From assembly GCA_012837465.1 (NCBI GenBank), contig DURG01000351.1, positions 1 to 6,030 of the forward strand: a stretch of 6,030 nucleotides of DNA. The letters are read 5' to 3'. Positions 1 through 5,226 of this stretch are shown here, piece by piece (the first letter of the stretch is position 1; each line of letters starts with the position of its first letter). Both the position numbers and the translations under genes were made by a program. Under the pieces are notes generated by a model. That model made no database searches. It saw nothing but the letters and a program-made list of their open reading frames with translations, and was not told where the DNA came from. Source of the DNA: Propionibacterium sp. (lineage in GTDB: Bacteria; Actinomycetota; Actinomycetes; Propionibacteriales; Propionibacteriaceae).

Positions 1-904
1 AGCCGCCGTCGGACTTGCGCACGATCAGCGGCGCCTCGAAGCCATCGACGAACACGCACAGCGCACCGTCGTCCATGACCGCGACTCCGCTCTCCTCCAA
101 CTCCTTCACCAGGACGGGGAGGTCGGCGTTGTAGGTGGATTCGCCGGCGAGGTCGTCGTCGGTGAGCTTGACGCCCAGGCGGCGGTAGGCCTCGTTGAAG
201 GCGGGCTTGGAGATGTCGACGAGTTGCTGCCAGATCCGCAGCGACTCCTCGTCGCCGCCCTGGAACACCGCGACGCGGGCGCGGGTCCGCGTCGCGAACT
301 CCTCGTCGGTCTTGAAGCGGGCCGCGGCGCGCTTGTACAGCGCATCGGCCTCGTCGAGGCTGAGCTGCGTCACGTCGAGGCCCTCGTCGAGGACCTGCTC
401 GATGAGCATGCCGAACTGGGTCCCCCAGTCGCCGATGTGGTTCTGCGGGATCACCGTGTGACCGACGGCGGTGAGGACGCGGTTGAAGCAGTCGCCGATG
501 ATCGTGGTGCGCAGGTGGCCCACATGCATGGTCTTGGCGACGTTGGGTGCCGAGTAGTCGATCACCACGCGCTGCGGGTGGTTGACGGGGTTGACGCCGC
601 CGTTGGGATCCTCCAGCAGGGCTGACACCGACGAGGCGAGCACGTCGGAGCGCATGCGGAAGTTGATGAAGCCGGGGCCAGCGATCTCGAGCGGCTCGCA
701 GAGGTCGGAGACGTCGAGCTTCTCGACGATGCCGGCCGCCACCTCACGCGGCGGACGGCCCTGTTCCTTGGCCAGGCGCAACGCGACGTTGGACTGGAAG
801 TGGCCGAACTGGGGCTTCGTGGCGGGGCGCATCTCGGGGTCGACGCCGGTCAGCTCGCGGAGCCGGGCGTCGAGGAGCGCGGGAAGGGACTGCATGGGGG
901 CCAT
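1..904 (-). CDS. argS: Arginyl-tRNA synthetase, N-terminal part (3' end outside window)
   Basis: Class I aminoacyl-tRNA synthetase that charges tRNA-Arg with arginine using ATP in the cytoplasm. My reading of the minus strand from the ATG at 904-902 stays open for 301 codons to the window edge. Residues 1-90 match the N-terminal tRNA-recognition (Add-1) domain, including QFGHFQSNVA at about 32-41 and EIAGPGFINF at 73-82. The catalytic fold begins with IDYSAPNVAKTMHVGHLR at 115-132, where HVGH (127-130) is the HIGH ATP-binding signature. GDWGTQFGML follows at 158-167, and the visible part ends in LIVRKSDGG. The whole layout aligns with E. coli ArgS from the first residues, which supports this start; an in-frame ATG at 895 has no ribosome binding site. 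Only a weak GTGGAA precedes the chosen ATG. The KMSKS loop and anticodon-binding domain are missing because of the window edge. The motif set is that of the E. coli-like ArgS clade, not the ANPTGP..GHGR type I recall from mycobacteria. The gene stands alone behind a 600-base gap. Confidence 0.96.
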   Translation of the reverse strand, partial: MAPMQSLPALLDARLRELTGVDPEMRPATKPQFGHFQSNVALRLAKEQGRPPREVAAGIVEKLDVSDLCEPLEIAGPGFINFRMRSDVLASSVSALLEDPNGGVNPVNHPQRVVIDYSAPNVAKTMHVGHLRTTIIGDCFNRVLTAVGHTVIPQNHIGDWGTQFGMLIEQVLDEGLDVTQLSLDEADALYKRAAARFKTDEEFATRTRARVAVFQGGDEESLRIWQQLVDISKPAFNEAYRRLGVKLTDDDLAGESTYNADLPVLVKELEESGVAVMDDGALCVFVDGFEAPLIVRKSDGG

Positions 905-980
905 TGTTCCACTAGGCGTGGGAGTCGCCCAACTGCCCGGGTTGCGTCTGGCTCGGCCCCTTCCTTTGGTTGGTTCCGCC

Positions 981-1002
981 GGGTCCGGGAAGTGCCGGGC
1001 CC
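981..1002. repeat. GC-rich hairpin in the argS upstream region
   Basis: GGGTCCGG, a six-base loop (gaagtg), then CCGGGCCC. As plus-strand RNA all eight pairs form, one of them G-U. As minus-strand RNA, the direction of argS, one C-A mismatch interrupts the stem. It lies 76 bases upstream of the argS start codon, so it would fall in the leader if transcription starts farther upstream. No U-run follows on either strand, so it is not a standard intrinsic terminator. A role in argS leader control is possible but unproven. Confidence 0.4.
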
Positions 1003-1117
1003 CGACGTCAACGCCTCGGGCTGCCACGGGGCGAGTCCGCTGCTGCGGCTGAGCCAATCGGTCACCTCGGCCGGCTAGCTGACGACTTGTGAACCGAACT
1101 CAGTACACAACCCCTCA

Positions 1118-1137
1118 GCCAAGCAATCTTGGCCAAG
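1118..1137. repeat. Interleaved inverted repeat GCCAAG-caat-CTTGGCCAAG
   Basis: A 6-bp inverted repeat GCCAAG/CTTGGC with a 4-base spacer (1118-1133) shares its right arm with a perfect 10-bp palindrome, CTTGGCCAAG (1128-1137). This gives three copies of the same half-site in 20 bases. It could be a regulator-binding site or a small hairpin roughly 215 bases upstream of argS. I do not recognise a specific regulator for it, and chance occurrence in non-coding DNA is possible. Confidence 0.35.
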
Positions 1138-1314
1138 GTTCAAGACGTGGCAGGGGGCAGGCGGACGGATGTTAGCGCAGGCGCCAACCTGCACCCACGT
1201 CGACGTTCCCAGACAACGCCGCAGCAAAGCGGACCAGCCAGCCCCCTGACACGACGGAAGCAGCCGAAGCAACGGTGTCGGACAGCAACCAGCAGCAACC
1301 CACGGATCAAAGCA

Positions 1315-1336
1315 GGGGCTGATGGGGGGCTGATGG
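1315..1336. repeat. Two tandem copies of an 11-bp G-rich unit
   Basis: The unit GGGGCTGATGG occurs at 1315-1325 and again at 1326-1336, followed by further Gs. On the minus strand this reads as C-runs separated by ATCAG. It is probably a slippage duplication in non-coding DNA, and no function can be assigned. Confidence 0.45.
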
Positions 1337-1427
1337 GGGCCCGACAGGGTTAGGGCGGGCGTTGTGGAGCCCGATCCCCCAACCCCATACGCCCTCACTC
1401 CGAGAGATCGGGGCGGAAGCAGGCTGC

Positions 1428-1479
1428 GGGTGAGGTCACCAGGTGAGGTCACCGGGTGAAGCCACCGGGTGAGCCACTG
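1428..1479. repeat. Four tandem copies of a 13-bp palindromic unit
   Basis: The unit is GGGTGAGGTCACC. Copy 1 is exact (1428-1440), copy 2 differs at the first base (1441-1453), copy 3 reads GGGTGAAGCCACC (1454-1466), and copy 4 is degenerate with one base missing (1467-1479). Each good copy is an interrupted palindrome, GGTGA-gg-TCACC. The junctions form a second palindrome, TCACC-n-GGTGA (1436-1446 and 1449-1459). The array starts about 26 bases past the stop codon of the minus-strand kinase and lies over 500 bases upstream of argS. It could be an operator cluster, a hairpin-rich transcription stop for the kinase mRNA, or a neutral tandem repeat. The sequence alone does not decide. Confidence 0.65.
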
Positions 1480-1504
1480 AACCCAGCCGGGTCAACCAAC
1501 GTTG

Positions 1505-3115
1505 TCAGAAGGAGTCGATCGCGGCGCGCTGGATGGACAGGCCGCGGCGGTACCGCTCCATGAACTGGTTGAAGCCCTCGACGTCGCGCGGGTCCGGGTC
1601 CATCGTCGACACCTCGGCATCGGCGAAGACCTCCTCGGATAGCCAGTCGCCGAGCGAGGCCTCGCCGGCGTCGAGGAAGGCGGCCAACAGGGCCATGCCC
1701 CACGCCCCTCCCTCGCCGGCGATCTCGCCCACCGACACCGGGGTGTCCATGGCCGCGGCCAGGAAGCCCTGCGCGACGCCCTCGGTCTTGAAGATGCCAC
1801 CGTGGGCGAACATCGAGTCGATCCGCACGCCCTCGTCAGCCAGCACGTCCATGCCGACGCGCAGCGCGCCGAACGTCGAGAACAGGTGGGTCCGCATGAA
1901 ATTGGCCAGCGAGAAGTCGCTGCTGGGGTGCCGCACGAACAGCGGACGCCCCTCCTCCATGCCGACGACGTGCTCTCCGGCCAGATAGTTGTAGGCCAGC
2001 ATCCCGCCGCCGTCGGGGGTGCCGTTCAGCGCGGCGCGGTACAGGGTCTCGAAGAGCGTGGTGGTGTCGACCTCAGCGCCCAACGCCTTGGCCGCCTCAC
2101 CGAAGAGCGACACCCAGGCCGAGAGGTCCAGCGCGCCGTTGTTGCAGTGCGCCATCGCGACGAGGTCGCCGGCCGGGGTGGTGACCAGGTCGATCTCCTC
2201 GTGCAGTTCCTTGAGCTCGCCCTCGAGCACCACCATCGCGAAGATCGAGGTGCCGGCCGACACGTTGCCGGTGCGGCGGGCGACGGCGTTGGTGGCCACC
2301 ATGCCGGTGCCGGCATCGCCCTCCGGCGGGGCCATGGCGGCGCCGGACTGCAGCGTGCCCGTCGGGTCGAGCAGCTTCGCGCCCTCCTCCGTCAGGTGGC
2401 CGGCGTCCTCGCCGGCGGAGCGGGCCGTCGGCAGGATGTCGCGGAGCTGCCACGGGAAGCCGCGGTCGGCGATGAGCTCGCCGTACTGCCCGAGCATCTC
2501 CTCGTGGAACGTGCCGGTGGACATGTCGATGGGGAACATGCCGCTGGCATCGCCGACGCCTAGCACGCGCTCGCCCGTCAGCTTCCAGTGCACGTAGCCG
2601 GACAGGGTGGTCAGGTAGTCGATCTCCCCCACGTGGTCCTCGCCCTTGAGGATCGCCTGGTGCAGGTGGGCGATGCTCCAGCGCTGCGGGATGTTGTGCT
2701 GGAACAACTGCGTGAGCTCCGCCGCGGCCTCCTGCGTCATGGTGTTCTGCCAGGTGCGGAACGGGACGAGCAACCCACCGTCGCCGTCGAAGGCGAGGTA
2801 GCCGTGCATCATCGCGGAGACGCCGAGTGCCTTGACCTGGCGCAGTTCCGCACCCACCTGGTCGCGCACGTTGGCGGCGAGGTCCGCGAAGGCGGCCTGC
2901 ACGCCGGCCCACACGTCGTCGAGGCTGTAGGTCCACACGCCGTCGGCGAGGGTGGCCCGCCACTCGTGCCCGCCGGTGGCGATGGGCAGGAAGTCCTTGC
3001 CGATGAGCACGGCCTTGATGCGGGTTGAGCCGAACTCGATCCCGAGCCAGGCGGAGCCGTCCTCGACGGCGGTGCGGGCGATGCTGGTGGAGTTCACGGT
3101 GTCCTTGCCTAACAT
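1505..3115 (-). CDS. FGGY-family carbohydrate kinase (pentulokinase-like, divergent type)
   Basis: A 536-residue cytoplasmic sugar kinase that would phosphorylate a sugar with ATP. GIEFGSTRIK at 25-34 is the phosphate-1 loop of the actin-like fold. EGDAGTG at 265-271 places the likely catalytic base at Asp267. SAGTSIF at 286-292 is the phosphate-2 loop, FAHGGIFKTEGVAQG at 436-450 is the adenosine-binding segment, and GEGGAWGMALLAAF at 467-480 is the usual C-terminal helix. The length fits FGGY kinases (about 480-550). Phosphate-1 has Glu where most members have Asp, which sets this apart from textbook XylB and AraB. I recall similar proteins labelled xylulokinase or grouped with a non-AraB ribulokinase in arabinose operons, but no isomerase or epimerase gene is nearby, so the substrate stays open. 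The start is uncertain. The ATG at 3115 has AAGGAAGG 14 bases upstream, which is rather far. The GTG at 3097 (residue 7) has AAGGA 4 bases upstream. Either keeps the full domain. The gene is divergent from ugd and stands alone. Confidence 0.9.
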   Translation of the reverse strand: MLGKDTVNSTSIARTAVEDGSAWLGIEFGSTRIKAVLIGKDFLPIATGGHEWRATLADGVWTYSLDDVWAGVQAAFADLAANVRDQVGAELRQVKALGVSAMMHGYLAFDGDGGLLVPFRTWQNTMTQEAAAELTQLFQHNIPQRWSIAHLHQAILKGEDHVGEIDYLTTLSGYVHWKLTGERVLGVGDASGMFPIDMSTGTFHEEMLGQYGELIADRGFPWQLRDILPTARSAGEDAGHLTEEGAKLLDPTGTLQSGAAMAPPEGDAGTGMVATNAVARRTGNVSAGTSIFAMVVLEGELKELHEEIDLVTTPAGDLVAMAHCNNGALDLSAWVSLFGEAAKALGAEVDTTTLFETLYRAALNGTPDGGGMLAYNYLAGEHVVGMEEGRPLFVRHPSSDFSLANFMRTHLFSTFGALRVGMDVLADEGVRIDSMFAHGGIFKTEGVAQGFLAAAMDTPVSVGEIAGEGGAWGMALLAAFLDAGEASLGDWLSEEVFADAEVSTMDPDPRDVEGFNQFMERYRRGLSIQRAAIDSF

Positions 3116-3202
3116 GATCTGGAAATGAGCCTTCCTTCATAATGGCCCATTTCGCGGGCTTTGATGCGGTCTCGGAGCAGGCCCGTGGCTAGAGTCTCAG
3201 TC
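3116..3202. promoter_or_regulatory. Divergent intergenic region between kinase and ugd
   Basis: These 87 bases must carry the promoters of both divergent genes. On the minus strand, AAGGAAGG (complement of 3130-3137) is a good ribosome binding sequence but sits 14 bases from the kinase ATG, and CATTAT just upstream of it is a weak -10 candidate. An inverted repeat GCCC-atttcgc-GGGC (3145-3159) lies in the middle and could be an operator acting on either gene. No -35 consensus is clear on either strand. Confidence 0.5.
3190..3195 (+). promoter_or_regulatory. Candidate -10 box for a leaderless ugd transcript
   Basis: TAGAGT fits the actinobacterial TANNNT -10 consensus. It ends 7 bases before the ugd ATG at 3203, so transcription would begin at or next to the start codon. 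No Shine-Dalgarno lies in the intervening ctcagtc, which fits leaderless translation. No clear -35 is present at 16-18 bases spacing. Confidence 0.5.
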
Positions 3203-4546
3203 ATGCGGATTTCAGTGATTGGCTGTGGGTACCTCGGAGCGGTACACGCGGCGTGCATGGCGGAGTTGGGCCACGAGGTCGTGGGCCTGGACGTGGACGA
3301 GAAGAAGGTCAACCTGCTCGCGCAGGGCAAGGCCCCCTTCATCGAGGCAGGGCTGCCGGAACTGTTGGAGCGCAACGTCGCCTCCGGCCGGCTGAAGTTC
3401 ACCACGGACCCGTCCCTGATCGCTGACGCGCAGATCCACTTCATCGGCGTGGGCACCCCGCAGCTGCAGGGCCGCCTCGGCGCCGACATGACCTACGTCG
3501 ACCAGGCCGTCGCCACCATCCTCGAGCACGCCGACGCACCCCAGGACGGCCGCCCAGTGCTCATCGCAGGCAAGTCGACCGTCCCGGTCGGCACCGCCGA
3601 GGGCATCGCCAAGCGGCTACAGGAATCCGGCAAGGAGATCATCCTGGCCTGGAACCCCGAGTTCCTCCGCGAGGGATACGCCGTGCAGGACACCCTCACC
3701 CCGGACCGCATCGTCTACGGCCTCCCCGAGGACCAGGAGACCGGCAGGATCGCCAGGGAGATCCTCGACGAGTGCTACGCCACCGCGCTGGCCGCCGACA
3801 CCCCGCTCGTCGTGGCGAACTACCCCACCGCCGAACTGGTCAAGGTGGCCGCGAACAGCTTCCTCGCCACCAAGATCTCGTTCATCAACGCCATGGCCGA
3901 ACTCTGCGACGCCACCGGTGGCGACGTCACCCGCCTCGCCGAGGCCATCGGCCACGACGACCGCATCGGCAAGAAGTTCCTCGGCGCCGGCATCGGCTTC
4001 GGCGGCGGCTGCCTCCCCAAGGACATCCGCGCCTTCATGGCGCGTGCCGGCGAGCTCGGCGTCGACCAGGCCCTCACGTTCCTGCGCGAGGTCGACACCA
4101 TCAACCTGCGCCGCCGCGACCACGCCGTCAACCTGGCCGAGGAGGCCGTCGGCGGGCGCCTCGTCGGCAAGAAGATCGCCGTGCTGGGCATCACCTTCAA
4201 GCCCGACACCGACGACCTGCGCGACTCCCCCGCCCTCGACATCGCCAGCCGGCTCTGGGCCCGCGGCGCCGAACTGGCCATCGTCGACCCGGCCGCCGCC
4301 GAGACCCTGCGCGAGCGCCGCCCGGACCTCACCGTCCCTGAGACGGTCGAGGAGGCACTCGACGGTGCCGACGTCGTGATGATCCTGACCCCGTGGAAGG
4401 AATACACCCAGCTGGACCCGAAGGTGATCCTCCCCCTCGTCGACACGCCCAACATCATCGACGGCCGCAACGTCCTCGACCCGCACGAATGGGCCGACGC
4501 CGGCTGGAACTACTACGGCATGGGGCGCACCGTCTCCGTGTGGTGA
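3203..4546 (+). CDS. ugd: UDP-glucose 6-dehydrogenase
   Basis: A 447-residue cytoplasmic enzyme that oxidises UDP-glucose to UDP-glucuronate in two NAD-dependent steps, supplying precursors for capsule, exopolysaccharide or other glycans. The N-terminal Rossmann fold opens at once with VIGCGYLG (5-12). GKSTVPVGT (123-131) and NPEFLREG (151-158, with the conserved Glu153) follow. The central helix carries ELVKVAANSFLATKIS (211-226), with the conserved Lys and Asn. The catalytic cysteine is Cys270 in GFGGGCLPKD (265-274). The C-terminal UDP-binding domain has GITFKPDTDDLRDSP (329-343) and ends in IIDGRNVLDP. Length is normal for the family (about 430-450). The frame is open upstream to a TTG at 3161, but the ATG at 3203 is chosen because the nucleotide-binding fold starts three residues later. 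A GDP-mannose dehydrogenase is less likely given the length and the GRNVLDP ending, but substrate is assigned by family resemblance. No glycosyltransferase gene is in view. Confidence 0.93.
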   Translation: MRISVIGCGYLGAVHAACMAELGHEVVGLDVDEKKVNLLAQGKAPFIEAGLPELLERNVASGRLKFTTDPSLIADAQIHFIGVGTPQLQGRLGADMTYVDQAVATILEHADAPQDGRPVLIAGKSTVPVGTAEGIAKRLQESGKEIILAWNPEFLREGYAVQDTLTPDRIVYGLPEDQETGRIAREILDECYATALAADTPLVVANYPTAELVKVAANSFLATKISFINAMAELCDATGGDVTRLAEAIGHDDRIGKKFLGAGIGFGGGCLPKDIRAFMARAGELGVDQALTFLREVDTINLRRRDHAVNLAEEAVGGRLVGKKIAVLGITFKPDTDDLRDSPALDIASRLWARGAELAIVDPAAAETLRERRPDLTVPETVEEALDGADVVMILTPWKEYTQLDPKVILPLVDTPNIIDGRNVLDPHEWADAGWNYYGMGRTVSVW

Positions 4547-4551
4547 TCACC
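4542..4551. repeat. 10-bp palindrome over the ugd stop codon
   Basis: GGTGATCACC is a perfect palindrome spanning the ugd stop TGA (4544-4546), 7 bases before the inverted repeat in front of vapB. Its half-site GGTGA/TCACC is the same as in the tandem units at 1428-1479, though with no spacer. It may belong to the vapBC control region or be fortuitous. Confidence 0.35.
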
Positions 4552-4557
4552 CTTGGC

Positions 4558-4585
4558 TTCTACCTTTCATCACCATAGGGTAGAA
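4558..4585. promoter_or_regulatory. Candidate vapBC operator overlapping the ribosome binding site
   Basis: TTCTACC (4558-4564) and GGTAGAA (4579-4585) form a perfect 7-bp inverted repeat with a 14-base spacer. The right arm covers the end of AGGG (4577-4580), a ribosome binding site 7 bases before the vapB ATG at 4588. TAGGGT (4576-4581) and TACCTT (4561-4566) both fit a TANNNT -10 box. VapB antitoxins of this kind, alone or bound to VapC, normally repress their own operon through such repeats, so this is the natural site for it. As RNA the arms could also form a hairpin that hides the ribosome binding site. Confidence 0.6.
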
Positions 4586-4587
4586 CG

Positions 4588-4839
4588 ATGGCGATCAACA
4601 TCAAGGATCCAGCTACGGACAGCGCGGCCAGAAGTCTCGCCGCGCTGACGGGAGAGACGCTCACGGAGGCGGTTCGAGTCGCCATCATGGAGCGCCACGA
4701 CAGGATGCAGCGGATGCACCGGAGGCGGCAGCGCCACGACAAGCTGCAGGCCTACATCACCAGGGCCCGAGCGTTGCCGGTCTTGGATGAAACCCCCATC
4801 GATGACCTGCTCTACGACGAGGACGGGCTCCCGAAGTGA
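4588..4839 (+). CDS. vapB: VapB-type antitoxin (PSK transcription factor family, Rv0623-like)
   Basis: An 83-residue antitoxin expected to bind and block the VapC ribonuclease encoded next to it, and to repress their shared promoter. Residues 1-12 (MAINIKDPATDS) resemble the strand of a ribbon-helix-helix DNA-binding domain. A helix carrying LAALTGETLTEAVRVAI (17-33) follows and is typical of the family. The middle is rich in Arg, His and Gln (about 34-52), and the tail LPVLDETPIDDLLYDEDGLPK (63-83) is the usual toxin-binding end. The length is typical. AGGG lies 7 bases upstream of the ATG. About a dozen of the 83 codons end in A or T, and several are AGA, AGG or CGA. This is more than in ugd next door and suggests acquisition of the module from elsewhere. 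It lies 41 bases after ugd in the same direction, so read-through from ugd could add to its expression. Confidence 0.9.
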   Translation: MAINIKDPATDSAARSLAALTGETLTEAVRVAIMERHDRMQRMHRRRQRHDKLQAYITRARALPVLDETPIDDLLYDEDGLPK

Positions 4840-5225
4840 TCGTCGACTCGTCAGCGCTCATGGCAGTCGTGCTCGCGGAGCCGGATGCCGGCATCTTCCT
4901 CAGCACGATGGGATCGGCAGGCAGCCTCAGGATGGCCAGCCCCACCTTGGTGGAGGTGCGGCTGGCAGCGGAACGCCGCCGCGGCCCTGGGGCAGTTGAC
5001 CTGATCGAAGACCTCTTGGCGGATCTCGAGGTCGAGATCGTCCCCTTCACCGCTGAGCACGCGGATCTGGCCAATGCCGCGTGGCGTCGCTTCGGCAAGC
5101 CACACCACAGTGCCGCCCTCAACCTCGGTGACACGTACTCCTACGCGCTGGCCAAGGCCACGGGCGAGCCCCTGCTGTTCAAGGGCAACGACTTCACCCA
5201 GACCGACGTGGCCAGCGCGCTGTGA
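4836..5225 (+). CDS. vapC: VapC toxin, PIN-domain ribonuclease
   Basis: A 129-residue PIN-domain endoribonuclease, the toxin of a type II toxin-antitoxin pair. VapC enzymes cut specific RNAs, often tRNAs or rRNA, when the antitoxin is degraded. The start is GTG at 4836, which overlaps the vapB stop as GTGA and points to translational coupling. The acidic metal-binding residues are all visible: Asp4 in MIVDSSAL, Glu40 in PTLVEVRLA, Asp99 in NLGDTYSYALA and Asp119 in KGNDF. The active site therefore appears intact. LFKGNDFTQTD near the C terminus matches the Rv0624 (VapC30)-like group, which pairs with PSK-family antitoxins such as the one here. Length is normal (125-135). Its stop codon is one base from the stop of the convergent CAP gene, so the two transcripts probably overlap at their 3' ends. 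The RNA target cannot be read from the sequence. Confidence 0.93.
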   Translation: MIVDSSALMAVVLAEPDAGIFLSTMGSAGSLRMASPTLVEVRLAAERRRGPGAVDLIEDLLADLEVEIVPFTAEHADLANAAWRRFGKPHHSAALNLGDTYSYALAKATGEPLLFKGNDFTQTDVASAL

Positions 5226-5226
5226 G

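Larger units (their letters stand above)
905..1504. other. 600-base non-coding gap between kinase and argS
   Basis: No convincing gene here. An open frame exists on the minus strand (1452-1075, 125 codons), but its third codon positions are mixed, unlike the G/C-ending neighbours. Its product is a Pro/Ser/Leu/Cys-rich string with no recognisable domain. I looked for tRNA T-arm patterns (GGTTCGANTCC) on both strands and found none that pair. The stretch must hold the promoter and leader of argS, because argS lies downstream of it on the minus strand, but I cannot assign a clear -35/-10 pair. It contains several structured elements listed separately: a hairpin at 981-1002, an interleaved inverted repeat at 1118-1137, an 11-bp duplication at 1315-1336 and 13-bp tandem palindromes at 1428-1479. 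Just after the kinase stop, a bulged stem TGACCC/GGG(T)TCA (1476-1494) could stop transcription, but it has no U-tract. Confidence 0.7.

Noticed and set aside
1310..1345. C-rich minus-strand runs (CCCCCC with ATCAG spacers) as a possible actinobacterial 6C RNA
   Set aside because: The 6C motif needs two hairpins with the C-runs in their loops. The flanking bases do not form such stems, and an 11-bp tandem duplication explains the pattern.
1356..1373. CGGGC-N8-GCCCG hairpin as a terminator for the kinase
   Set aside because: It has only five pairs, no U-tract on either strand, and lies over 130 bases past the kinase stop.
1075..1452. 125-codon open frame on the minus strand in the gap
   Set aside because: Third-position usage is not like the neighbouring genes, the product is Pro/Ser/Leu/Cys-rich with no domain, it begins inside the tandem repeat, and no ribosome binding site is clear.
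905..1504. tRNA gene, T-box leader or CRISPR in the long gap
   Set aside because: There is no T-arm or acceptor pairing on either strand, no T-box sequence, and no regularly spaced repeats with unique spacers. The 13-bp units are directly abutting.
2097..3140. 347-codon minus-strand frame overlapping the kinase
   Set aside because: It is an Arg/Gly/Pro-rich wrong-frame translation. The FGGY motifs lie in the frame 3115-1505.
3161..3202. Upstream TTG/ATG starts for ugd adding 14 or 13 residues
   Set aside because: The Rossmann motif begins directly after the ATG at 3203, family members start there, and the extra residues are Arg/Ser-rich with no ribosome binding site in front.
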